Part shown: positions 1-7,976 of the stretch, piece after piece
How positions within the stretch are numbered: the first letter of the stretch is position 1
Layout: each line of letters begins with the position of its first letter
Source of the DNA: an uncultured Draconibacterium sp.
GTDB taxonomy: Bacteria; Bacteroidota; Bacteroidia; Bacteroidales; Prolixibacteraceae
Length of the DNA stretch: 64,000 bases
NCBI RefSeq assembly: GCF_963675065.1
Contig: NZ_OY775905.1
Span: forward strand, 372,001 to 436,000
Reading direction: 5' to 3'
Notes under the pieces: generated by a model
Told to the model about the DNA's origin: nothing
Database searches by the model: none
What the model saw: only the letters and a program-made list of their open reading frames with translations
Made by a program: the position numbers and the translations under genes

Positions 1-387
1 GCTTCGGAAAGCAACCTGTAAACCTTTGTTCAACGATTTTGATGCTCCGTGTGCTGTACGCGCTGAAGCAAATGTTGCCGTTTTCATTCCCAAAAATCCA
101 CAAAGGCCGGAGAAAAAACCTCCAGTTAGAAATGCGATGGGCACAAATGGATTTTGAACACCAAAATATGCCATAATTGTTAGCAGGATAAAGAGTATTA
201 CAAATACAATACCTACAACCTTGTACTGTCTTTTCAGATAAGCCATTGCACCTTCACGAACGTATTGTGCAATTTCTTTCATCCGGTCAGTACCTTCTGA
301 ATTCTTCATCATTGATTTGAAGAAAAACCAGGCAAATACCAATGCCAAAATCGAGGCAGCTGGCACTATAATAAATATACTGCTCAT
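1..387 (-). CDS. hppA: Membrane-bound ion-translocating pyrophosphatase, N-terminal part (runs off the left edge)
   Basis: The minus strand from the ATG at 385-387 stays open for 129 codons to the window edge. It begins with a hydrophobic helix, then has a charged stretch reading EIAQYVREGAMAYLKRQYK, a second membrane helix, and GGFFSGLCGFLGMKTAT followed by ASARTAHGASKSL. These are the first transmembrane helices of the H+/Na+-pumping inorganic pyrophosphatase family, which couples PPi hydrolysis to ion export across the inner membrane. The catalytic core and the residues that distinguish K+-dependent from K+-independent forms lie outside the window, so the pumped ion cannot be read. ppdK further along also takes part in PPi metabolism; any link is inference. 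Confidence 0.85.
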   Translation of the reverse strand, partial: MSSIFIIVPAASILALVFAWFFFKSMMKNSEGTDRMKEIAQYVREGAMAYLKRQYKVVGIVFVILFILLTIMAYFGVQNPFVPIAFLTGGFFSGLCGFLGMKTATFASARTAHGASKSLNKGLQVAFRS

Positions 388-715
388 AAATTGATAATTT
401 TTAATGTAGCTTTTGGCTACGGTTTAGTATTAAATTGAAAATTGTTCTTCTTTTGGTTTCCAGTTCAGTTTTACAAAAAAAAAGTTTTTGCAATAGACAA
501 AGATAAATTTCTAAACGAAATGAGGAATTTTAGCTTATGTATTTGACAACAGGTTGAATATTTTTTAACATCTGTATTTCAGAGTATTTGATATTTTATT
601 CTAAACATTTTGTTCCCTCAAAATCAAAACTTAAATTCAACCTGTAAAACGGATTGCATTACCAAAGATTAACCATATACATCCGTTTGCTGCTTTTAAC
701 TAAACCTGATTTCCT
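388..715. other. Intergenic region between hppA and the FAD oxidoreductase
   Basis: Divergent promoter region without a convincing gene. On the minus strand a TATCTTTG box (498-505) fits the Bacteroidota -7 consensus TAnnTTTG and could serve hppA; I see no good -33 partner. Confidence 0.3.
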
Positions 716-2383
716 ATGAAAACTAAACATCTCGTAACCTTTTTCGTAAGCTTTATATTTTTGTTTATTAGTTGCCAAACCAAACAAGAGGTTTCCCAAA
801 CAAATGCTGATATTGTAATATACGGTGGCACTTCCGCGGCTGTGACCGCTGCTGTTCAGTTGGCAAAAATGAATAAATCGGTTATAATTGTTTGCCCCGA
901 TAAACATCTGGGTGGACTAACATCGAGTGGACTTGGATTTACCGACACCGGAAATAAAAGTGTAATTGGCGGACTGGCAAGAGAATTTTATCAGCGTGTG
1001 TATTCGCATTACCAAACCGAGGAAGCCTGGCAATGGGAAAAGCGCGAAGAATATGGCAATACCGGGCAAGGCACACCGGCAATTGATGGCGATAAACGTA
1101 CCATGTGGATTTTTGAACCACATGTGGCCGAGCAGGTTTTTGAGGATTTTATCAGCGAGAACAATATTCGCGTTGTCAGAGATCGTTGGCTCGACCGTGA
1201 GAATGGTGTGGAAAAACAAAACGGCAAAATCGTTTCCATTACCATGCTGAACGGCGAAAAGTACACTGCAAAAATATTTATCGATGCTACTTACGAAGGT
1301 GATTTAATGGCGGCTGCCGGGGTGAATTACCACCTTGGCCGCGAAGCAAACGATGTGTACAACGAGCAATGGAATGGAATACAAACGGGCGTCCTTCATC
1401 ACGGACACCATTTCGGCAGCATGAATATAAGTCCTTATGTTGTGCCCGATAATCCGGCAAGTGGCGTTTTGCCCCTTATTTCAACCGACGATCCGGGGAA
1501 AAAAGGAGATGGCGATGAACGTATCCAGGCCTATTGTTTCAGGATGTGCCTAACAAAAGTTCCGGATAACCGTGTTCCTATCGAACAACCTGAAAATTAC
1601 GATCCCGCACAATACGAACTGCTGGTTAGGGTGTTAAACCACAGATGGCGCGAAACATTTAATAAATTCGATCCGATTCCGAACCACAAGACTGATGTAA
1701 ACAATCACGGGCCATTTAGTTTCGATAATATCGGCATGAACTACGACTACCCCGAAGCAAGCTACGAACGGCGGTCAGAGATTATTCGCGAGCACGAAAA
1801 CTACCAGAAAGGACTGCTTTATTTTTATGCGACCGATCCACGAATTCCTGCCGAAATACAAACTGAAATGAAACAATGGGGTTTGGCAAAAGATGAATTC
1901 ACCGATAACGAAAACTGGCCTCACCAGATTTATGTACGCGAAGCCCGCCGAATGATTGGCGAATTTGTAATGACCGAGAATGAAGTGCTGGGAAAATCGC
2001 AGGTTCCCTACTCTATTGGGATGGGGTCATACACTATGGACTCACACAATACACAACGATACATAACACCCGAAGGCTTTGTACAAAACGAAGGCGACAT
2101 TGGTGTTCACCCGCATTTGCCTTATCAAATTGCACTGGGATCGATCCTTCCAAAACAGGAAGAATGTGAAAATTTACTGGTCCCGGTTGCTGTTTCAAGC
2201 TCGCACATTGCTTTTGGATCGATACGAATGGAACCCGTATTTATGATACTTGGGCAAAGTGCAGCCCTTTTGGCAGGAATGGCTTTGGAAGAAGAAACAC
2301 CAATTCATGCACTTCAGTACGAGGAAATAAAATCAAAACTTGAAGCTGCGGGACAGGTGCTGGAACATCAGGAAATTGAATGA
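716..2383 (+). CDS. FAD-dependent oxidoreductase, lipoprotein (FAD_oxidored family)
   Basis: This 555-residue protein begins with a lipoprotein signal peptide: a hydrophobic stretch ending in LFISC, with Cys20 as the predicted lipidated residue. It is therefore probably exported and anchored to a membrane. Residues about 31-60 form a Rossmann dinucleotide-binding fold (DIVIYGGTSAAVTAA), as in the PF12831 FAD-dependent oxidoreductase family often annotated loosely as xanthan lyase-like. The C-terminal region has SHIAFGSIRMEPVFMILGQSA, typical of the FAD-closing segment. The substrate is unknown. Such proteins often sit near polysaccharide-use genes in Bacteroidota, and here the convergent neighbours are hexuronate catabolism genes, which fits but does not prove a sugar-related role. 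Confidence 0.8.
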   Translation: MKTKHLVTFFVSFIFLFISCQTKQEVSQTNADIVIYGGTSAAVTAAVQLAKMNKSVIIVCPDKHLGGLTSSGLGFTDTGNKSVIGGLAREFYQRVYSHYQTEEAWQWEKREEYGNTGQGTPAIDGDKRTMWIFEPHVAEQVFEDFISENNIRVVRDRWLDRENGVEKQNGKIVSITMLNGEKYTAKIFIDATYEGDLMAAAGVNYHLGREANDVYNEQWNGIQTGVLHHGHHFGSMNISPYVVPDNPASGVLPLISTDDPGKKGDGDERIQAYCFRMCLTKVPDNRVPIEQPENYDPAQYELLVRVLNHRWRETFNKFDPIPNHKTDVNNHGPFSFDNIGMNYDYPEASYERRSEIIREHENYQKGLLYFYATDPRIPAEIQTEMKQWGLAKDEFTDNENWPHQIYVREARRMIGEFVMTENEVLGKSQVPYSIGMGSYTMDSHNTQRYITPEGFVQNEGDIGVHPHLPYQIALGSILPKQEECENLLVPVAVSSSHIAFGSIRMEPVFMILGQSAALLAGMALEEETPIHALQYEEIKSKLEAAGQVLEHQEIE

Positions 2384-2540
2384 ACTACCTCTTAGCAAGC
2401 GAACGAGGTATCAATAATAATTTAGTTTAAGAACAAGCGTCGGAGTATAATTGAGTTATCCCGACACGCTCCGCTATCGGCATTAGTTCGACCTTCAAAT
2501 TACAGTTCGTTTCTCTCCTGTTATTTGGGTTTCACTGAAT

Positions 2541-2570
2541 AAAAATCCCCACAACCAATGGCTGTAGGGA
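2541..2570 (-). terminator. Terminator after uxaA
   Basis: TCCCCACA (2546-2553) pairs with TGTAGGGA (2563-2570) with one mismatch, and on the minus strand is followed by a run of T (AAAAA at 2541-2545 on the plus strand). It lies just beyond the uxaA stop and could also end the convergent oxidoreductase transcript. Confidence 0.5.
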
Positions 2571-2599
2571 CTAAAAATAATACTTCTCAATTATGGTAG

Positions 2600-4087
2600 C
2601 TAAAGCGTTACGCCTGTTTTAAAAATGGCAATTTCTTTAAACCCGGTTTTTTCATGGTTTAACTTTTTGCCACTGGCAACTTCAATGATAAACTGAACAA
2701 AGTCTTCCAAAAGCTCGTCCATCGTTTTGCCCTCGAGCAAAGTGCCGGCGTTAAAATCTATCCAGTTTTTCTTTTTGTTGAATAAATCGGAATTGGTAGA
2801 AATTTTCATGGTAGGCACAAAACTGCCAAACGGTGTTCCGCGCCCTGTTGTAAACAGTACCATCTGGCAACCGCTAAATCCGAGTGCCGATGCAGCTACC
2901 AAATCGTTTCCCGGTGCCGACAATAAATTTAATCCTTTTGTTTTTAAAGGCTCTGCATATTTTAACACGTCGACCACTGTTGCAGTACCCCCCTTTTGGG
3001 TACATCCCAGCGATTTATCTTCGAGGGTTGAAATACCGCCCTTTTTATTTCCCGGAGACGGATTTTCGTAAACCGGCAAATTATGTTGCAGATAATAATC
3101 CTTAAAATCATTGATCAGGCTCACCGTTTTGTCAAACACCGCTTTGTTTTGAGCACGCTCCATCAGCAAGGTTTCGGCACCAAACATTTCAGGCACTTCG
3201 GTAAGAATAGTAGTTCCACCCTGCGCCACCAAAAAATCGGAGAAAGCACCTACCAGCGGATTGGCAGTAATTCCTGAAAAACCATCCGAGCCACCACATT
3301 TTAATCCAATATTCAACTCCGACAACGGAACAGCTTCGCGTTGGTCAGTGTGCATCACCTCGTAGATTTCTTTCAAAATCTCCAGTCCGGTTTCCACTTC
3401 ATCTTCAACATCCTGCGATGCTAAAAAGCGAACACGGCTTTCGTCGTAATCGCCAATAAATTTTTTCAGGTGATCGATCTGGTTATTTTCGCACCCCAAA
3501 CCCAACACAAAAACACCACCGGCATTCGGGTGATTGATCACATCAGCCAATGCTTTTTGCGTATTCACATGATCGTCGCCCAACTGCGAGCAGCCATAGC
3601 TGTGTTTAAACACTTCTACCCCATCAATATCTGTAGGATTTACTTCCTGCTTAAACAAATCGATGATCTGCTGCGCCTGTCCGTTCACACAACCAACTGT
3701 AGGCACAATCCACAGTTCGTTGCGGATTCCCACCTTGCCATTGTCACGTTTGTAGCCCTCGAAAGTAAGCTCCCGTTCAGCAACGGCCAGTTCGTTCAAT
3801 TTCTGATCGAAAGAATAATTGATGGTGCCCGAAAGATTTGTTTTCAGGTTCTGAACATGTATGTGTTCTCCGGCTTCGATGGCTTGTGTAGCATGACCAA
3901 TCGGCGCACCATATTTGATAATATTCTCGTTTTCGGCAATTGCAACAAGTGCCATTTTGTGGCCTTTCGGAACATCACCAACAAGCGTCAGTTCCTGTCC
4001 GTCAACCTTAATGATTTCACCTGCCGTAAAATCTTTTAAGGCGATGATCACATTGTCGGTTGGATTTATTTTAATGTAGTCTGCCAT
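2600..4087 (-). CDS. uxaA: Altronate dehydratase
   Basis: A 495-residue protein of the altronate/galactarate dehydratase family. The first ~90 residues form the SAF-type domain (DNVIIALKDFTAGE near the start), and the body carries family motifs such as GYKRDNGKVGIRNELWIVPTV, HSYGCSQLGDD, GLGCENNQ, GLKCGGSDGFSGITANP and SLGCTQKGG, whose cysteines are likely metal/substrate ligands. It dehydrates D-altronate to 2-keto-3-deoxygluconate in galacturonate catabolism. The length is normal for the full enzyme. It lies 90 bp downstream of uxaB on the same strand, so the two enzymes catalyse consecutive steps and are probably co-transcribed from the operator-controlled promoter upstream of uxaB. Confidence 0.93.
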   Translation of the reverse strand: MADYIKINPTDNVIIALKDFTAGEIIKVDGQELTLVGDVPKGHKMALVAIAENENIIKYGAPIGHATQAIEAGEHIHVQNLKTNLSGTINYSFDQKLNELAVAERELTFEGYKRDNGKVGIRNELWIVPTVGCVNGQAQQIIDLFKQEVNPTDIDGVEVFKHSYGCSQLGDDHVNTQKALADVINHPNAGGVFVLGLGCENNQIDHLKKFIGDYDESRVRFLASQDVEDEVETGLEILKEIYEVMHTDQREAVPLSELNIGLKCGGSDGFSGITANPLVGAFSDFLVAQGGTTILTEVPEMFGAETLLMERAQNKAVFDKTVSLINDFKDYYLQHNLPVYENPSPGNKKGGISTLEDKSLGCTQKGGTATVVDVLKYAEPLKTKGLNLLSAPGNDLVAASALGFSGCQMVLFTTGRGTPFGSFVPTMKISTNSDLFNKKKNWIDFNAGTLLEGKTMDELLEDFVQFIIEVASGKKLNHEKTGFKEIAIFKTGVTL

Positions 4088-4177
4088 TTCTGTTTTTTAA
4101 AAGTTTCTCGCAGATTTCGCGGAAAACGCAGATACGTTTTCAATTAATTTCAGCGAAATCAGCGAGCAAGACATTGT

Positions 4178-5677
4178 TTAATTGCTCATCTTATCAATGG
4201 TTATCTGCATCAGCGGATTATCTTCGCTCAACACCGCTTTAACCGCTTTTTTCATACCTACCTGTGTGATCAGAAACAGGTAGTGACTAACGGTAATCGT
4301 CAGGTTTGGAATATCATTCAGGTTTTGTTTCCAAACTTTATCAAGGCTCAATACTTTTTCGCACAAATTGTAGATTGAAATCGGACGACCGTCGCATTCA
4401 GCCCAGGCTTCTTTGTAGAAATCAACGATCCATTCATCATCCTGAACATTGTAGGCTTCACCATTGGCCTCACCTTTAAAATAAGCGATCATGGCAGCCA
4501 GTGAGAAGACCAGTTTTTGTGGTAACATGCCGTGTTTTTGTTCGAAGTTAATCAGTGACGGCAGGTTCCGTGTTTCCCATTTCGACATCGCATTTAAGGC
4601 AATACTTTGCCACTGGTGACGAATAAACGGATTGGCAAAACGCTCCAAAATCTTGTTGGCAAATTTCTTCAGTTCCTTTTCAGTTCCATCCAGAACCGTC
4701 AACACCTCGTCGTAAACCAGTTCCTTCATAAAACTTCCCACCTCAAGGTTTTCATAGGCATCGCGAACGGTTTCAATACCACTAAGGTACGACACCGCAT
4801 AACTTCCGGTGTGGCAACCATTCAGCACCTGTACTTTTTGCTCGCGGAAACGTTTCATGTCTTTTACAAACTTCACTTCCAAACCGGCTTTTTCCGCAGG
4901 AAATTCGTCCTGCACCCATTCCGGCGCTTCAATTACCCACAAGTGGAAATATTCGCCAACTACAACCAGGTTATCTTCGTAACCCAGCTCCTCCTGAATT
5001 TCTTTGATCTCATCGCGGGGGAAGCCCGGTACAATACGGTCAACCAACGTGCTGCAGAAACAACAGGCTTCGTTTACCCAGTTGATAAAATCGTCGCCAA
5101 GATTCCATTTTTCGGCATGTTGCAATACAAATTTCTTGAGCATATCGCCATTACGGTCGATCAGCTCGCAGGCAAAAAAGATCAAACCTTTTGATTTGTC
5201 ACCATTAAATTCGTTGTAGCGCATGTATAACATGGCAGCCACTTTTGCCGGAAACGAATTCTGTGGAGTCATATCCAGCGTATCGCTTTCTTCCCAGCTG
5301 ATACCGGCTTCGGTAGTATTCGAAAACACAAAACGAAGATCGGGATTCAGAATACTTTCTTTGTACGATTCAAACTCGCTGTATGGATTAATTCCTTTAT
5401 TGATACAGTCAATCAGCGAAAATTCGGTTACCGGCTTTCCGTTTTTAATACCTTTCAGGTAAACGTGGTAAAGCCCGTCCTGATCCTTTAGCATATCAAC
5501 CATACCGTTTGGCAGCGGCTGAACCACATCAACACCGGCGTTAAAACCGATCTCTTTGTTCATTTTATCAACGATCCAGTCGGTAAAAGCACGTAAAAAA
5601 TTTCCTTCTCCAAACTGAAGTATGCGTGTTGGGTAACTACTGGTTTCAGTTGCATTCGTACGATTTAATTTCTTCAT
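4178..5677 (-). CDS. uxaB: Tagaturonate reductase (altronate oxidoreductase)
   Basis: A 499-residue member of the mannitol dehydrogenase family. The N-terminal nucleotide-binding motif is ILQFGEGNFLRAF (residues ~19-31), and the C-terminal half has the family segment QVQVLNGCHTGSYAVSYLSG-like sequence containing the catalytic region. It reduces D-tagaturonate to D-altronate with NADH, the step before UxaA. The length is normal and the start at 5677 is supported by the N-terminal alignment. It is the first gene of a uxaB-uxaA unit; no isomerase (uxaC), kinase or aldolase of this pathway is in the window. Expression is probably controlled through the palindrome at 5760-5775. Confidence 0.93.
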   Translation of the reverse strand: MKKLNRTNATETSSYPTRILQFGEGNFLRAFTDWIVDKMNKEIGFNAGVDVVQPLPNGMVDMLKDQDGLYHVYLKGIKNGKPVTEFSLIDCINKGINPYSEFESYKESILNPDLRFVFSNTTEAGISWEESDTLDMTPQNSFPAKVAAMLYMRYNEFNGDKSKGLIFFACELIDRNGDMLKKFVLQHAEKWNLGDDFINWVNEACCFCSTLVDRIVPGFPRDEIKEIQEELGYEDNLVVVGEYFHLWVIEAPEWVQDEFPAEKAGLEVKFVKDMKRFREQKVQVLNGCHTGSYAVSYLSGIETVRDAYENLEVGSFMKELVYDEVLTVLDGTEKELKKFANKILERFANPFIRHQWQSIALNAMSKWETRNLPSLINFEQKHGMLPQKLVFSLAAMIAYFKGEANGEAYNVQDDEWIVDFYKEAWAECDGRPISIYNLCEKVLSLDKVWKQNLNDIPNLTITVSHYLFLITQVGMKKAVKAVLSEDNPLMQITIDKMSN

Positions 5678-5736
5678 CTTTTAAAATCTATAACCTCTTT
5701 CAGGTGTGATTAGCACTTTTTTTCATTTTGAGTGGG

Positions 5737-5775
5737 CAAATATAAGTTTTTAAAACATTCCGTTAACGTTAACGG
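5737..5775 (-). promoter_or_regulatory. uxaBA promoter with LacI-type operator
   Basis: CCGTTAACGTTAACGG at 5760-5775 is a perfect 16-bp palindrome with a central CG, the usual form of LacI/GalR-family operators. On the minus strand a TATATTTG box (5737-5744) fits the Bacteroidota -7 consensus, so the palindrome covers the -33 region and a bound repressor would block initiation. No LacI-family gene is in the window. Seen: palindrome and box. Inferred: repressor type and inducer. Confidence 0.65.
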
Positions 5776-6031
5776 GACGCATCATTTTAACTTGTTTTTA
5801 TAAAAAAACACCAACAAAAATCACCGAAAGCGCCTGTTTTCAGGGAATCTGGCAACTTTCTTTAATCATTAAAAAATTTATATGACTTGTTGGCGGGTTA
5901 AGCGAATGTTAATCGGAGTAAAAATGAGCATAAAAACAGTTTTTAACTATTACCGAAAAAACAATTATATTTAATGCACTAAAAACCAAAGGCCGTTGAA
6001 TACGCACTTTCAAATAAGACTTTCACAAAAA

Positions 6032-6123
6032 GTTGGGTTATACCCCCCAAAATGGCGTTATAAACCAACCCTACAATAGAAATATAACCCAGCTTGTTGG
6101 GTTACACACACGTTAGGTGCAAG
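6032..6123 (+). repeat. Cassette-junction-like repeat, left end of the ImmA/PIN cassette
   Basis: About 90 bp with inverted segments: GTTGGGTTATA near 6032 faces TATAACCCAGC, followed by TTGTTGGGTTACACACAC. It ends in GTTAGGTGC at 6112-6120, which is the exact reverse complement of GCACCTAAC at 7893-7901 on the other side of the two genes. A clearly related sequence lies at 30759-30848 ahead of the TIR gene. The layout matches an integron-style cassette boundary (GTTRRRY core site). Upstream of it, 5776-6031 shows nothing I can name. Confidence 0.5.
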
Positions 6124-6184
6124 CTTAAAACGAGCGACAGAGTGTTACTTGAAAAAATGTATATTTGAAAAAAAATAGATATTC

Positions 6185-7342
6185 TTGAACGTAAAACATA
6201 ACACACAGAGATTGAAGCACTTATTGAAATTATACAATATTTCAGTAGATGAATTATCCGAGAAAATAAGTAAGGGATTAAAAAATCCAATTACTGATGT
6301 TGATTTATTTTCACCGAATATTAAAATAAGTCACTTAAAAAGGATTGACAAATTTTTTGAGAAAGGCTTATATTATTATTTAGACCCAAAAGCACCTGAG
6401 ACATCAAAAGAAGCGAGTGTTTTTTTTAGAAAACAAGAGTTTAATTCAGAGCTAAATATTGGAGCAAGGAAAATTGTTAATGAATTTGAAGAGTTCAAAA
6501 TCTCATTATCTGCAATTTCCAAATTGTCTGACTTAAGAATTACTCGGCAATTTAAATTATACAAAGTAACAGATAACCCTAAGGTTGTTGCTCAGGAAAT
6601 CAGGAAATATCTATATCCAAATTTCACTACTGACTTAAAAGAATTTTTAAAAGCATTAATCTCTAAATTTGCAGAATATAATATCCTCGTTTTTGAGTTT
6701 GTTGAAACATGGAATAAAAAGGATAAAGCAAACATTGATGGCTTTTTTCTAAATCCAAATGTAATTGTCTTGAAGAGACAGCAAACATCTTTTAGACGCG
6801 AAATATTTACATTGATTCATGAATTGGGACACTTGTTACTCAATGAAGAAGAAATTGAAACTTTAGATTACCAATATTTAGGTCGTTCAGACATATCTGC
6901 TATTGAGCGATGGTGTAATGAATTTGCTTATAGCTTTTTAATAGGTGATTATTACAAATCTATTGAATCAATAGAAGTAGCCAATTCATCTAACGATTAT
7001 CATTTTGAAATCATAGAAGAGGTTTCTAGAAGAACTAACCTTAGTCAAATAGCTTTATTTACAAGGTTGCTTTATGAAAGGAAGATATCAAAAGCGGATT
7101 ATGGTAAAATAAAGACTGATTTCTACGAAAAATTTCAGGCTAAAATTGAAGCAGACAAAAAGAAACGTGAGTTAGAAAAGGAAAGTGGAATTCAGCAAAG
7201 AGGCTCATCTCCACAACCAATAAAATCTCCTCTTTTGGTTTCCACAATCCAAACTGCTTTTTACGAAGGAATACTTAATGAATATGAGGTCTGCAAGCGT
7301 TTAAAGATAAAGCCCGATAAATTAGATAAGTATATAACATGA
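6185..7342 (+). CDS. ImmA/IrrE-family metallopeptidase with N-terminal helical region, antitoxin-like
   Basis: A 385-residue protein starting at TTG (6185); no better ATG precedes the conserved part. Residues ~1-60 are helical and may be a diverged DNA-binding domain. The zinc peptidase signature HELGH is at residues 212-216, with a likely third ligand Glu247 in the WCNEFAYSFL helix, as in ImmA/IrrE (PF06114). Its stop overlaps the start of the PIN gene in an ATGA, so the two are translationally coupled. ImmA/IrrE proteins paired with DUF4411 PIN proteins are commonly read as toxin-antitoxin or stress modules. The pair is much more AT-rich than the flanking host genes and is bounded by cassette-like repeats, indicating transfer. 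Confidence 0.75.
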   Translation: MNVKHNTQRLKHLLKLYNISVDELSEKISKGLKNPITDVDLFSPNIKISHLKRIDKFFEKGLYYYLDPKAPETSKEASVFFRKQEFNSELNIGARKIVNEFEEFKISLSAISKLSDLRITRQFKLYKVTDNPKVVAQEIRKYLYPNFTTDLKEFLKALISKFAEYNILVFEFVETWNKKDKANIDGFFLNPNVIVLKRQQTSFRREIFTLIHELGHLLLNEEEIETLDYQYLGRSDISAIERWCNEFAYSFLIGDYYKSIESIEVANSSNDYHFEIIEEVSRRTNLSQIALFTRLLYERKISKADYGKIKTDFYEKFQAKIEADKKKRELEKESGIQQRGSSPQPIKSPLLVSTIQTAFYEGILNEYEVCKRLKIKPDKLDKYIT

Positions 7343-7887
7343 AAGTAGTAATTGATACCAGCTCTTTATTGTCATTGGTACGATACTACTTACCTTTTGA
7401 CAAGGAAAATATACTCTTTGATTTTTTCAAGTCTAAAATTGAATCTAAAGAGTTCATTATTTTGGACAAAGTCCATGAAGAATGTAAATACACATCAAAA
7501 GGGCTTGTTGTAAAATCTTTGGATTATCTTTCAAATAAGAAATATCGTGTAAAAACAGAAGAATTATTACCCTCAAATAAATTTTTCAATCAAGTTGACA
7601 ATCAATTTATTAATAGAGGTATTATTAATAAACTTGACCCTGTTGAATTTGAAAACAGGCGAAATGCTTTTCTAAATTCTGCTGATGTTAAGCTTATTTT
7701 ATTTGGATTAAAATATAATAATGGTCTCGACAATTACTCAATCGTAACAGAAGAGACTGAGTTTAGTAACGATAATAAGTCGTTCAAAAAGCTCCCTGCT
7801 ATTTGCAAAATTCTAGATTTAAATGTTCTAACATTACCAGAACTACTTGAGTTATCGGAAGGTGTCGATTTTGAAATAAAAAAATAA
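7339..7887 (+). CDS. DUF4411 PIN-domain protein, probable toxin ribonuclease
   Basis: 182 residues. The N-terminus MKVVIDTSSLLSLV carries the first PIN acidic residue (Asp6); further acidic positions expected of the fold are Glu47/48, Asp116 (NSADVKLI) and the TEETEF segment near residue 138. PIN domains are Mg2+-dependent ribonucleases and DUF4411 is a PIN branch commonly found beside ImmA/IrrE or XRE proteins. The start overlaps the upstream stop by 4 nt. Likely role: RNase toxin restrained by the upstream protein. Seen: fold motifs and coupling. Inferred: toxicity and target. Confidence 0.72.
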   Translation: MKVVIDTSSLLSLVRYYLPFDKENILFDFFKSKIESKEFIILDKVHEECKYTSKGLVVKSLDYLSNKKYRVKTEELLPSNKFFNQVDNQFINRGIINKLDPVEFENRRNAFLNSADVKLILFGLKYNNGLDNYSIVTEETEFSNDNKSFKKLPAICKILDLNVLTLPELLELSEGVDFEIKK

Positions 7888-7892
7888 AGCCA

Positions 7893-7969
7893 GCACCTAA
7901 CAAAGTGTCATATGTAATGCGGGTTTCATCGGATTTTTGGGCTGCTGCTCGTTGTTGCAACACATACAC
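7893..7969 (+). repeat. attC-like site at the right end of the ImmA/PIN cassette
   Basis: Begins GCACCTAACAAAG and ends in a GTTGTTGCAACACATACAC segment, 77 bp in all. The first nine bases are the reverse complement of 6112-6120. The order of sub-motifs (TAACAAAG, ATATG/ATATT, GCGGGTTTC, GGnTTTT, CTGC, TTGTTGC) is repeated at 32311-32391 after the TIR gene. Host sequence resumes at once with the stop of the next gene at 7977. Confidence 0.5.
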
Positions 7970-7976
7970 TCACCGT

